The notes under the pieces: model-generated
The model's input: the letters and a program-made list of their open reading frames with translations, nothing else
Told to the model about the DNA's origin: nothing
The model's database searches: none
Shown here: positions 6,923 to 14,533 of the stretch, one piece after another
How positions within the stretch are numbered: position 1 is the stretch's first letter
Layout: the number at the start of each line of letters is the position of its first letter
Program-made: the position numbers and the translations under genes
DNA from: UBA7683 sp964397855
Lineage (GTDB): Bacteria; Patescibacteriota; Saccharimonadia; Saccharimonadales; UBA7683
Length of the DNA stretch: 51,534 nt
Assembly (NCBI GenBank): GCA_964397855.1
Contig: CAYNKQ010000007.1
Location: 1-51,534, forward strand
Reading direction: 5' to 3'

Positions 6923-7302
6923 GCCTGCTACACCGCACCGATATTGCTCGTGGCTTTGTGAGTCAACTTGATAAGGTTGGTTCTAAAAAAGCTAGTGCTC
7001 AGCTTGCTGCGCTAATACTAGAAAATCGTATCCATAACCAAACCGATGAAATTTTAGAAGCAATTCAAACAGAATATCAGCGGGTACATGGCGTTATTGA
7101 AGCTACTACCACATCTGTATTCCCACTTACGGCAGAACTGAAAAAACAGATAAAGGCCATTGTGGCCAATAAAACCGGCACGACAAAAGTTATTCTTCAT
7201 GAACAACTTGATCCAACGGTACTTGGTGGCGTAAAAATTACCGCACCAGAGATGGAACTTGATCTTACATTACAAGCAAAACTGACGAAGCTTAAGGCAT
7301 AA
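6919..7302 (+). CDS. atpH: ATP synthase F1 subunit delta, shortened
   Basis: The stalk subunit that links b to the top of F1. The C-terminal hallmark is present (LDPTVLGGVKITAPEMELD, then LQAKLTKLKA). At 127 aa it is about 50 residues shorter than usual. The N-terminal helical domain that binds alpha is the reduced part, with only the stretch around ASAQLAALILENR left to represent it. A GTG start at 6919 overlaps atpF by 4 nt, and the atpF overlap leaves no room for a longer N-terminus in this frame arrangement. Reduction rather than frameshift is likely because gene order and overlap are intact. Confidence 0.9.
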   Translation: MSLLHRTDIARGFVSQLDKVGSKKASAQLAALILENRIHNQTDEILEAIQTEYQRVHGVIEATTTSVFPLTAELKKQIKAIVANKTGTTKVILHEQLDPTVLGGVKITAPEMELDLTLQAKLTKLKA

Positions 7303-7311
7303 GGAGAACAT

Positions 7312-8865
7312 ATGGCAGAAATTTCAATGAAAGAACTATCAGCAGAGCTACGAGCTGCTATTGATGAACTTAAAAATACGGGAGCTACCAAAGATACCGG
7401 TATTGTGGTGCGTGTTGGTGACGGTATTGCTTGGATCTATGGCCTCAAGAGTGCTGGCTATAATGAGATGCTTGAGATTGAAGCAACTGATGGTGCTCGT
7501 ATTACGGCTTTCGCACTTAACCTGATGGAAGATGAAATTGGTGCTGTAATTCTGGGTGAAGATACTAAGATTAAAGCCGGTTCAAAAGTCTACCTAACAG
7601 GTAAGGTGCTTGAAATTCCAGTTGGCCCAGAACTTATCGGCCGTGTTGTAAATCCACTCGGTGAAGCAATTGATGGCGGTGCACCAATTAAGGCAAAAAC
7701 AATGGGCCTTATTGAAAAAGATGCTCCTGGCGTACTCGACCGTAAGAGTGTATTTGAGCCACTTATGACCGGAATTGTTGCAGTAGACGCACTTGTACCT
7801 ATCGGCCGAGGTCAGCGTGAGCTTATTATTGGTGACCGTCAGACGGGCAAAACCGCTATCGCGATTGATACCATGATTAACCAGGCAAAACAGAAGACCG
7901 GAATCATCAATGTATATGTTGCAATTGGTCAGAAGAACGCTAAGGTTGCCCGACTTGTTGAACGCCTCAAGCGCGAAGGTGTAATGGACCAAACCATTGT
8001 AGTTGCTACTTCTCCATCCGATCCTGCTTCACTTCAGTATCTTGCTCCATACGCTGGCGCCGCTATGGGTGAATACTTCCGCGACAACGGTCAGCATGCG
8101 CTTGCGGTGTACGATGATCTTACCAAGCATGCTGTAGCGTATCGCCAAATGTCCCTACTACTCCGACGCCCACCAGGTCGCGAAGCCTACCCAGGTGATG
8201 TGTTCTATCTTCATTCTCGTCTTCTTGAACGAGCCGCCAAGCTTTCAGATGCACTTGGTGGTGGCTCACTTACCGCCCTGCCTATTATTGAAACGCAGGC
8301 CGGTGATGTTTCGGCATTTATTCCGACCAACGTAATCTCTATCACTGACGGTCAGATCTTCCTTGAAACTAATCTGTTTTACCAGGGTATTCGACCGGCT
8401 ATCTCAGTTGGTATTTCGGTATCACGTGTTGGTGGCGCTGCGCAGACTAAAACAGTTAAATCTGTTTCTGGTAGCATTAAGCTTTCGCTCGCGCAGTTCC
8501 GTGAGCTTGCAGCTTTCTCACAGTTTTCAACTGATCTTGATCCTGAAACCAAACAGAGTATTGAACGTGGTCAAAGACTTACCGAAATTCTTAAGCAGCC
8601 TCAGTATTCACCTCTCGCAATTTGGGAGCAAGCTGCAACTCTGCTTGCTGCTAACGAAGGAGCGCTCGACACTGTTCCTGTAGAAAAAATCAAAGAAGCT
8701 CAAAAGAATCTTCTTTCACAACTTCACTCATCTCACAAGAAAGAGATGATTGCACTTGATAAGGGTGATCAAAAAGTTGAAGGTGAGATGAAGGAGCTTA
8801 TTCTTAAAGTTGCTCGTGATATAGCTTCTGATCTTGTGGCTGATGAAAAGGAAGTAAAGGCATAA
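7312..8865 (+). CDS. atpA: ATP synthase F1 subunit alpha
   Basis: The non-catalytic nucleotide-binding subunit of the F1 hexamer. GDRQTGKTAIAID (about 170-182) is its Walker A. The SVSRVGGAAQTK and EAYPGDVFYLHSRLLERAAK segments, including the family arginine, are intact. At 517 aa it is full length. AAGGAG lies 5 nt before the ATG. The C-terminal 25 residues are lysine- and glutamate-rich and longer than in many homologues. Confidence 0.97.
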   Translation: MAEISMKELSAELRAAIDELKNTGATKDTGIVVRVGDGIAWIYGLKSAGYNEMLEIEATDGARITAFALNLMEDEIGAVILGEDTKIKAGSKVYLTGKVLEIPVGPELIGRVVNPLGEAIDGGAPIKAKTMGLIEKDAPGVLDRKSVFEPLMTGIVAVDALVPIGRGQRELIIGDRQTGKTAIAIDTMINQAKQKTGIINVYVAIGQKNAKVARLVERLKREGVMDQTIVVATSPSDPASLQYLAPYAGAAMGEYFRDNGQHALAVYDDLTKHAVAYRQMSLLLRRPPGREAYPGDVFYLHSRLLERAAKLSDALGGGSLTALPIIETQAGDVSAFIPTNVISITDGQIFLETNLFYQGIRPAISVGISVSRVGGAAQTKTVKSVSGSIKLSLAQFRELAAFSQFSTDLDPETKQSIERGQRLTEILKQPQYSPLAIWEQAATLLAANEGALDTVPVEKIKEAQKNLLSQLHSSHKKEMIALDKGDQKVEGEMKELILKVARDIASDLVADEKEVKA

Positions 8866-8868
8866 CAC

Positions 8869-9735
8869 GTGGCTTCTACACAGCAACTTCGACAACGAAT
8901 TAAATCTGTTAAAAACACAAAACAGATTACAAAGGCTATGGAAATGGTTGCTGCTTCTAAACTTCGTCGTGCGCAGGATTCGGCTCAAAAATCTCGTGAG
9001 TTTGCCAAGATTGCAAACCAACTACTTACTCGAATCCGACAGCTCACTGATGTGAGAAAGCATCCGCTGTTTATTCGCCGTACAATTAAAAGTCGTCTCA
9101 TAATTGTTGTCGCTTCAGATCGTGGATTGGCTGGTGGTTACAACGCAGTGCTTCTGAAGCAGTTTGCAAATGAACTTAAGGCAGACAAAGAAAATGGCGT
9201 ATCTAACAAGATAATTACGGTTGGTAAAAAGGCTACGGCATTTACGGCTAAAGTACATGATCTTGAGGTTATTGGCGCGTACCACGACTTTGTGGATAGC
9301 CCAAAAGCCGAAGATCTTCGACCGATTCTTAAAACTGCTATTAGTGGTTTTGAAGATGGCGAATACGACGCAGTCGATATTGTGTATACAGATTTTGTCT
9401 CTAGCGTAAATCAAGTTCCGCGCACAGCTCGCCTACTTCCTGTGGCGTTTGATGACATTGACTTGCCAGTTCATCTTGAGGATGCAGTTTTTGAGCCAAC
9501 ACCACTTAAGGTACTAGAAGAAGTTACAGAACGTTTTGTGGAGGTTACTATGATGCAGTATATGCTCGAATCTGCTGCTTCGGAGCATTCATCTCGAATG
9601 GTCGCCATGAAGAACGCTACTGACAATGCCAACGATATTGTTGATGACCTGACACTTGCTCTCAATACTGCTCGTCAGGCTGCAATCACCCAAGAACTTG
9701 CTGAAATTACCGGTGGCGCGGGAGCAATGTCATGA
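8869..9735 (+). CDS. atpG: ATP synthase F1 subunit gamma
   Basis: The central rotating shaft. The conserved N-terminal helix (RQRIKSVKNTKQITKAMEMV) and C-terminal helix (ASEHSSRMVAMKNATDNA, later TRQAAITQELAEI) that form the coiled coil are both present, as is SDRGLAGGYN. At 288 aa it is the usual length. The GTG start at 8869 lies 3 nt after the atpA stop, with its GGA-rich ribosome site inside the end of atpA. It ends in TGA, direct evidence that TGA is a stop codon here. Confidence 0.97.
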   Translation: MASTQQLRQRIKSVKNTKQITKAMEMVAASKLRRAQDSAQKSREFAKIANQLLTRIRQLTDVRKHPLFIRRTIKSRLIIVVASDRGLAGGYNAVLLKQFANELKADKENGVSNKIITVGKKATAFTAKVHDLEVIGAYHDFVDSPKAEDLRPILKTAISGFEDGEYDAVDIVYTDFVSSVNQVPRTARLLPVAFDDIDLPVHLEDAVFEPTPLKVLEEVTERFVEVTMMQYMLESAASEHSSRMVAMKNATDNANDIVDDLTLALNTARQAAITQELAEITGGAGAMS

Positions 9736-9795
9736 CCGGACATCAGTATTTTTACGACAGATCTATAACAGCAGAACGGACAAAGGAGAACTAAT

Positions 9796-11181
9796 ATGGC
9801 AGCAACAGAAAAAATTAAGCAGGCAGTAGGTAAAATCACTCGGGTAGTTGGCGTGGTTGTTGATGTGGAATTCAGTAACGGTTTCCTGCCAGCAATTTAC
9901 AATGCACTCGAAGCTGAATTAAATGGTAAAAAAGTAATGTTTGAGGTTGCTCAGCACCTCGATGAATCAACTATTCGGGCTATTTCACTCTCATCTACCG
10001 ATGGCCTAAAGCGTGGTGATACCGTTACGGATACTGGTACGGCTATTATGATGCCAGTTGGCGATGCAACTCAGGGCCGCATGTTTAACGTGATTGGTGA
10101 ACCGATTGACGGTAAAGAAGACAAGTTCACCGAACGCGCCCCTATCCACCGTCGTCCACCAACACTTGAAGAGCAATCAGGTAAGGTTGAAATTCTTGAA
10201 ACTGGTATTAAGGTTATTGACCTTATTGCTCCAATCACCAAGGGTGGTAAAGTTGGTCTCTTTGGTGGCGCTGGTGTCGGTAAAACCGTTCTTATTACCG
10301 AGCTTATCGGTAACATTGCAAAATTCCACTCTGGTAACTCCGTGTTCGCTGGTGTCGGTGAACGTACTCGTGAAGGCAATGACCTTTATTACGAAATGGA
10401 AGAATCTGGAGTCCTGGACAAGACTTCGCTTGTATTTGGCCAAATGAATGAGCCACCAGGCGCTCGTCTTCGTGTAGCGCTTTCAGGTCTTGCTATGGCA
10501 GAAGGGTTCCGGGATCAAGGTAAAGATGTTCTGTTCTTTGTCGATAATATATTCCGATTTACTCAAGCTGGTGCAGAGGTGTCTGCCCTACTTGGCCGTC
10601 TCCCTTCAGCAGCTGGTTACCAGCCTAACCTTGCACAGGAAATGGGCGAAATGCAAGAGCGCATTACCAGTACTAAAAAAGGCTCAATTACTTCTGTGCA
10701 AGCTGTGTACGTACCTGCAGACGACTTTACTGACCCGGCTCCTGCAACTACGTTTGCCCACCTTGATTCAACAATTGCGCTTAACCGTGCGTTAACCGAA
10801 CAGGGACTTTATCCGGCGGTTGATCCACTTGATTCAAACTCTACAATTTTGGACCCAGAAATTGTTGGTGAAGAACACTACCAGGTAGCTCGTGACGTAC
10901 AGCAGATTCTCCAACGTTATAAGGATCTTCAAGACATCATTGCTATCCTAGGCATGGAAGAGCTTTCCGACGAAGATAAGAAGATCGTTGCCCGCGCACG
11001 CCGCATTCAACGCTTCCTTACGCAGCCATTCCATGTAGCCCAGGTATTCACTGGAAATCCTGGTATTTACGTAAAACTTGAAGAAACCATTATCGGCTGC
11101 CGCGAAATTCTTGATGGTAAGCATGATGACAAACCTGAAAGCGCCTTCTATATGAAGGGCTCAATCAAGGACGTAAAATAA
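9796..11181 (+). CDS. atpD: ATP synthase F1 subunit beta
   Basis: The catalytic subunit. GGAGVGKTVLITELI (about 155-169) is the Walker A. GERTREGNDLYYEM contains the catalytic glutamate, and the DELSEED-like segment reads MEELSDEDKKIV. SALLGRLPSAAGYQP is intact. At 461 aa it is full length. AAAGGAGAA stands 6 nt before the ATG; the preceding 60-bp spacer contains nothing else recognisable. Confidence 0.98.
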   Translation: MAATEKIKQAVGKITRVVGVVVDVEFSNGFLPAIYNALEAELNGKKVMFEVAQHLDESTIRAISLSSTDGLKRGDTVTDTGTAIMMPVGDATQGRMFNVIGEPIDGKEDKFTERAPIHRRPPTLEEQSGKVEILETGIKVIDLIAPITKGGKVGLFGGAGVGKTVLITELIGNIAKFHSGNSVFAGVGERTREGNDLYYEMEESGVLDKTSLVFGQMNEPPGARLRVALSGLAMAEGFRDQGKDVLFFVDNIFRFTQAGAEVSALLGRLPSAAGYQPNLAQEMGEMQERITSTKKGSITSVQAVYVPADDFTDPAPATTFAHLDSTIALNRALTEQGLYPAVDPLDSNSTILDPEIVGEEHYQVARDVQQILQRYKDLQDIIAILGMEELSDEDKKIVARARRIQRFLTQPFHVAQVFTGNPGIYVKLEETIIGCREILDGKHDDKPESAFYMKGSIKDVK

Positions 11182-11185
11182 TACT

Positions 11186-11608
11186 ATGATTAAATTTCAA
11201 ATCGTGACTCTGTCTGGAGTCAAATTTGATGAAGATGTGTACGAAGTACAGCTGCCAACACCAGATGGTAACATAGGGGTATTTCCAAATCACATGCCGC
11301 TGGTATCACTTGCCTCTCCTGGGGTAATCTCAGTTCGCAGAAACGAACGTGATGGTAATGACAAGCTAGAATACTTCGCTACAGACGGTGGTGTAATCGA
11401 GGTACTCGATAACACCGTTCGGATTCTAGCGGATGAAGCCGTTCACGCTGAAGAGATTCACGAAGATACCGTTAAGAAAGCTCTTGAAGCCGCTAAGCGA
11501 GCACACAAGGATGCTAAAGATAAGCTGAGCCTCGATAAGGCTCAGGCCATGATTGATCGTCAAGCGGTTCGCTTGAACGTTGCTCAGTATAAACGTCGCA
11601 AGCACTAA
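11186..11608 (+). CDS. atpC: ATP synthase F1 subunit epsilon
   Basis: The regulatory subunit of the central stalk. The N-terminal beta-sandwich is recognisable (VQLPTPDGNIGVFPNHMPLVS, where homologues read GE-G-I-G-PNH), followed by a helical C-terminal hairpin (VKKALEAAKRAHKDAKD). At 140 aa it is of normal length and keeps both C-terminal helices that can inhibit ATP hydrolysis. It starts 4 nt after atpD and ends the operon. Confidence 0.93.
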   Translation: MIKFQIVTLSGVKFDEDVYEVQLPTPDGNIGVFPNHMPLVSLASPGVISVRRNERDGNDKLEYFATDGGVIEVLDNTVRILADEAVHAEEIHEDTVKKALEAAKRAHKDAKDKLSLDKAQAMIDRQAVRLNVAQYKRRKH

Positions 11609-11622
11609 CGCATGTTTTGAGA

Positions 11623-11670
11623 TTAGAAGGCTCGGCCTATAGTGAGTCTTCTAACTATCTATCTGCCTTT
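11623..11670 (+). terminator. Likely end of the ATP synthase operon
   Basis: TTAGAAG (11623-11629) pairs with CTTCTAA (11648-11654), with an inner CTC/GAG pair, and a T-rich stretch (GCCTTTTTC) follows about 10 nt later. The T-run is displaced from the stem, so termination efficiency is uncertain. The remaining 110 bp to 11778 hold nothing I recognise. Confidence 0.5.
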
Positions 11671-11778
11671 TTCAAATGGGTTTTCTTGGGTTAGTAACAA
11701 TGCTCCTATTGAAGTAACGCTCATGATACTTACCAGTAGTTCACCGGTGTCTACTCATTCAGAGAGTTCAGCGTCTAA

Positions 11779-12627
11779 TTAACGTGAGCTTGCTACGATA
11801 ACAATTATGATAGCGGCCACCATAACAATGAATGCTAGGAGTAGTATAAGCAGAAGTATGCCAAGATAGTTAAGCCAGTGCACTGGTGGTTTCTGTATGT
11901 TATTGTCGTGGTAGTGCTGTAGCTGTCTATAGAGGGCTGCGCCGCCGCAGATACTAAGAAGCGAGCCAACAAATGGAACAATTGCTGAAACAGTCCCTAC
12001 TCCAAACACTTCCATGAGCCTACCTCTAGTTACTGTCTTAACGCGGTTATGAGCTTCGCCTACTGCGCCCTGGTTTTCTGGTTCACTCATAATGACGTAA
12101 GTTAGTAGTTTGTAGCGAAGTGAAGCGATTATTCCGGGAACAATTAGTAGTAATGTCCAGCCAAATATTTTTAAGTTGGCAAGTAGTTGAGCCAGTAGAA
12201 GCCTCCAGAAGCGTTGCGTAACTGCTCGAAGTGCTTCGTTAAACGATACGGTTCTGCCCTTTTCACTCTCAAGTGCAACGTAGGCGAACATTCCTTGAAT
12301 AAATACACTAAAAATCGTTCCGACTACGACTGCCACTAATACTACAACAAAGACAACAATGATAATGGCGATAACGACTGTAGTATCAAGGGATGCTCCA
12401 CTGCTTGGTGGGCTCACGCTACCTGAGTTAGGCTCACTTAATATACGGCCAATTTCACTAAACCCTTGGCCAACGGCGCCCAAGAACGCAAAAATAACGA
12501 CAGCAATTGCCCAGTTTGCATTTGTTGAAAAGAACCGTAGCATTGCATTGAACGCAAGTGTAAAGGGGTTGGAATTGTATTCAGGTACTTCCGGAATTGC
12601 TACGGGTTTTGGAACTTTCTGCGCCAT
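11779..12627 (-). CDS. Multi-pass membrane protein, DUF975-like
   Basis: A 282-residue integral membrane protein with about six hydrophobic segments (near 37-55, 85-115, 150-175, 205-225 and 250-280). The LLLIVPGIIASLRYKLL motif followed by EPENQGAVGEAHNRVK resembles the DUF975 / GDPD-associated membrane-domain families. In those, a PGI-x-Y-x-L helix end precedes a soluble A-x-x-S-x-x-x-x-G helix. The first 20 residues are proline-rich and cytosolic. AAAGGAG precedes the ATG. It is a single gene with no obvious partner; the function is unknown. Confidence 0.7.
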   Translation of the reverse strand: MAQKVPKPVAIPEVPEYNSNPFTLAFNAMLRFFSTNANWAIAVVIFAFLGAVGQGFSEIGRILSEPNSGSVSPPSSGASLDTTVVIAIIIVVFVVVLVAVVVGTIFSVFIQGMFAYVALESEKGRTVSFNEALRAVTQRFWRLLLAQLLANLKIFGWTLLLIVPGIIASLRYKLLTYVIMSEPENQGAVGEAHNRVKTVTRGRLMEVFGVGTVSAIVPFVGSLLSICGGAALYRQLQHYHDNNIQKPPVHWLNYLGILLLILLLAFIVMVAAIIIVIVASSR

Positions 12628-12686
12628 GGTGTCATCTCCTTTTGTGTGAGTTGTGATTATGTATCAGTATAACTCAAATTACGGTG

Positions 12687-13673
12687 TTACGAGACTTTGC
12701 TAAGCAACTCTCTAGCTTCAGGGATTGTCTTAGTCTCCATTAGGGCAACTCGAAGCTCGCTACTACCCGGGAAATCTCTGATGTAGATTTTGAAGAATCG
12801 TTTGAGTGTTTCATATGGCTTGGCATATATATGACCATCTTGTCGAGGTACTTCGAGGGAGTGATGTTCTTCAAATAAGTCTAGGTGGTAACCAAGCATT
12901 GTTATAAGTTCGGCTTGGGAATGTACTTTTTCTTGGTGCTCAAAGGTAAAAACGTTCGTAAAAATTCCGCGTCCAATCATAACGCCGTCTATGCCTGTTT
13001 TGTTAATAAGTGCAAGGCCGTGTGACCTGCTTTGCACATCTCCATTGCCGACTAAGAGTGTTTCTGGAGCTACTTTGTCTCTGAGCATTTTAATCTGCGG
13101 TGCGAGTTCCCAGTGGGCTGACACTTTACTCATTTCTTTTTTACTACGCAGGTGTATAGTAAGTGCAACAATATCTTGCTGGAGTATGTGCTTGAGCCAT
13201 GTTTCCCATTCATTTGGGCTACTATAGCCAAGTCGAGTCTTAACACTAACGGGTAGTCCAGCGGTTTTTGCTGCTGCAATAATCTCAGAGGCGAGCTCGG
13301 GGTTCCTTATTAAATCTGACCCACCGCTCCCCTTAAGGGCACTTGACGCTGGGCAGCCCATATTGATATCTATGCCCTGGTAGCCGAGCGTTTTGCAGTG
13401 CGCGGCGAGTTTGGCAATATCTTCGGGTACTCCACCCCATATTTGAGCAACAATTGGTGATTCGACTTCTTTATCTACAATATCGAGTCTGCCGGCAACA
13501 GCTTTATCTCCTGCGTGAACCCAGCCCGTAGCGTTGGTAAATTCGGTAAGAAAGAGATCTGGCTTAGCAGCCTTCGCCACCACGCGACGAAAAACAGTAT
13601 CGGTTACCGCTTCCATAGGGGCTAAAATAAAAAAAGGTTTTGGGAGTTGGTGCCAAATATTCACTGCAGTCAT
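12687..13673 (-). CDS. dus: tRNA-dihydrouridine synthase
   Basis: An FMN enzyme that reduces uridines in tRNA D-loops. The TIM-barrel start FILAPMEAVTDTVFRRV (about 14-30), the active-site cysteine region DINMGCPASSALKGSGGSDL (about 98-117), VKTRLGY, and the FMN phosphate motif LVGNGDV followed by GVMIGRGIF are all visible. At 328 aa it is the usual length. GAAAGG lies 5 nt before the ATG. Which of the DusA/B/C specificities applies cannot be judged; the MGCPA rather than MGCPV form is slightly unusual. Confidence 0.93.
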   Translation of the reverse strand: MTAVNIWHQLPKPFFILAPMEAVTDTVFRRVVAKAAKPDLFLTEFTNATGWVHAGDKAVAGRLDIVDKEVESPIVAQIWGGVPEDIAKLAAHCKTLGYQGIDINMGCPASSALKGSGGSDLIRNPELASEIIAAAKTAGLPVSVKTRLGYSSPNEWETWLKHILQQDIVALTIHLRSKKEMSKVSAHWELAPQIKMLRDKVAPETLLVGNGDVQSRSHGLALINKTGIDGVMIGRGIFTNVFTFEHQEKVHSQAELITMLGYHLDLFEEHHSLEVPRQDGHIYAKPYETLKRFFKIYIRDFPGSSELRVALMETKTIPEARELLSKVS

Positions 13674-13842
13674 TATAACCTTTCGATCAAAACTTATCTA
13701 TTGGACAAGGTCTGACTGATTAACATCTTTCACAAATGACAATATTTTGTCAGTTCTGGAAGATGGACAGATGCGATACCTCTTTGCTGCCAAAACGGCG
13801 CATAAAAGCATAATTGAATACAGCTATTCATCTTGAGAAAGG

Positions 13843-14117
13843 CCGCGAACAGCCCCACGTTGGGCGGTGGATCCCGGTGTGGGTAGGGTGGAGGCCCTAG
13901 TTCCAGGCGTCGCGGGGCGCGACGTTCGTAGGAACACTGTTCGCGGACATCGAGAATTCTACTAGGCAAACTAGTGAGACGCCGGTCCGAAGACGGCAGC
14001 GCACTCACTCCCCTGTTTGCTTTTGCAGAACTCTCAGGCTTGGCGCCAGCTACACGTATCTTCAGACGATCCCTGGTGGTGGGAGGGAGGAACCGTCCTA
14101 GAAAGGTGCAGCTGGCG
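13843..14117 (-). ncRNA. Highly structured RNA of unknown class behind a tRNA
   Basis: About 275 bases of GC-rich sequence fold into three domains on the minus strand. Domain 1 is closed by CGCCAGCT/AGCTGGCG (14110-14117 with 14044-14051). Domain 2 is closed by GAGAGTTCT/AGAATTCTC (14027-14035 with 13952-13960, one G-U) and continues with GCAAAC/GTTTGC to a C(UUCG)G tetraloop. Domain 3 is closed by the 10-bp CCGCGAACAG/CTGTTCGCGG (13937-13946 with 13843-13852). Inside domain 3 is a hairpin of CGTCGCG and CGCGACG around three bases. The UUCG loop in this orientation argues for minus-strand transcription. I could not match it to RNase P, tmRNA, SRP or 6S RNA. An open reading frame across it has no protein-like character. 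Confidence 0.5.
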
Positions 14118-14121
14118 CTCG

Positions 14122-14194
14122 TGAGCGTAAAGGGACTCGAACCCCTGACCTTCTCCATGGTGTGGAGATGCTCTACCAACTGAGCTATACACTC
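14122..14194 (-). tRNA. tRNA with atypical anticodon loop (reads ACC, C33)
   Basis: A complete 73-nt cloverleaf. The acceptor stem GAGTGTA pairs with TACGCTC. The D stem is GCTC/GAGC, the anticodon stem TCTCC/GGAGA, the variable loop 5 nt, and the T-arm AGGGG-TTCGAGT-CCCTT. The discriminator is A and CCA is not encoded. The seven-base anticodon loop reads ACACCAT, so position 33 is C instead of the near-universal U, and positions 34-36 are ACC (formally Gly). Acceptor and discriminator bases do not look like bacterial tRNA-Gly. The isotype is left open; it may be a non-decoding tRNA-like RNA. Confidence 0.7.
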
Positions 14195-14274
14195 CGGCCT
14201 AAACAGCGCGGTGATTACGAAATCGTGGTACCTTGAGGTGACACGAAACAATTTTCAGCATGCTGTGAGAAAGC

Positions 14275-14312
14275 GATGCCAGGGCCCCTTGCGGGTAGGA
14301 CACCCTGGCATC
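14275..14312 (-). ncRNA. Strong hairpin in the leader of the tRNA locus
   Basis: GATGCCAGGG (14275-14284) pairs perfectly with CCCTGGCATC (14303-14312), enclosing a small CCC-TTGC-GGG hairpin. No T-run follows on either strand. It lies 81 nt before the tRNA on the predicted transcript. Confidence 0.5.
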
Positions 14313-14338
14313 ACATGTTGTATCCAATTAATTATGAT

Positions 14339-14388
14339 CGGATAACAAAATCAACAAACTGTATAAGATTTGCTCATTTTGTTATCCG
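14339..14388 (-). repeat. 13-bp perfect inverted repeat in the leader
   Basis: CGGATAACAAAAT (14339-14351) and its exact complement ATTTTGTTATCCG (14376-14388) flank 24 nt. The arms are AT-rich, so it may be a protein-binding site or an RNA stem. It lies between the promoter and the hairpin of the tRNA locus. Confidence 0.5.
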
Positions 14389-14408
14389 AGATCACATCTG
14401 TCAAAGTG

Positions 14409-14450
14409 CTACGTGCTGCCACCAGAAATTAGGTTTGGCGCTGCGTGCAT
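14409..14450 (-). CDS. Possible 13-aa leaderless leader peptide
   Basis: The ATG at 14450 begins 6 nt after the -10 hexamer and encodes MHAAPNLISGGST before TAG. Its position at the predicted transcript start matches the leaderless habit of this genome, but nothing else supports translation. Confidence 0.2.
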   Translation of the reverse strand: MHAAPNLISGGST

Positions 14451-14455
14451 AGGAG

Positions 14456-14484
14456 ATATTACAACTATCTGAAATAAAAGTCAA
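14456..14484 (-). promoter_or_regulatory. Strong promoter of the non-coding tRNA locus
   Basis: On the minus strand TTGACT (14479-14484) and TAATAT (14456-14461) are exactly 17 bp apart. Transcription would start near 14449 and run through the inverted repeat, hairpin, tRNA and structured RNA, about 600 nt without a clear protein gene. Confidence 0.7.
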
Positions 14485-14533
14485 CACTTTTTGTAATAAA
14501 TACCTCATTTTGCCAATTTTCTAGCATTTTTCG

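Noticed and set aside
13843..14117. RNase P RNA or tmRNA
   Set aside because: The P4 consensus (GAGGAAAGUCC and ACAGAA) is absent and the closest match is on the wrong strand. No tag frame ending in Ala-Ala and no split tRNA-like end is seen.
13730..14251. Open frame of 173 codons on the minus strand across the tRNA locus
   Set aside because: Its middle is the translation of the tRNA, and the rest is stem-rich sequence with arginine/proline-rich, non-protein-like composition.
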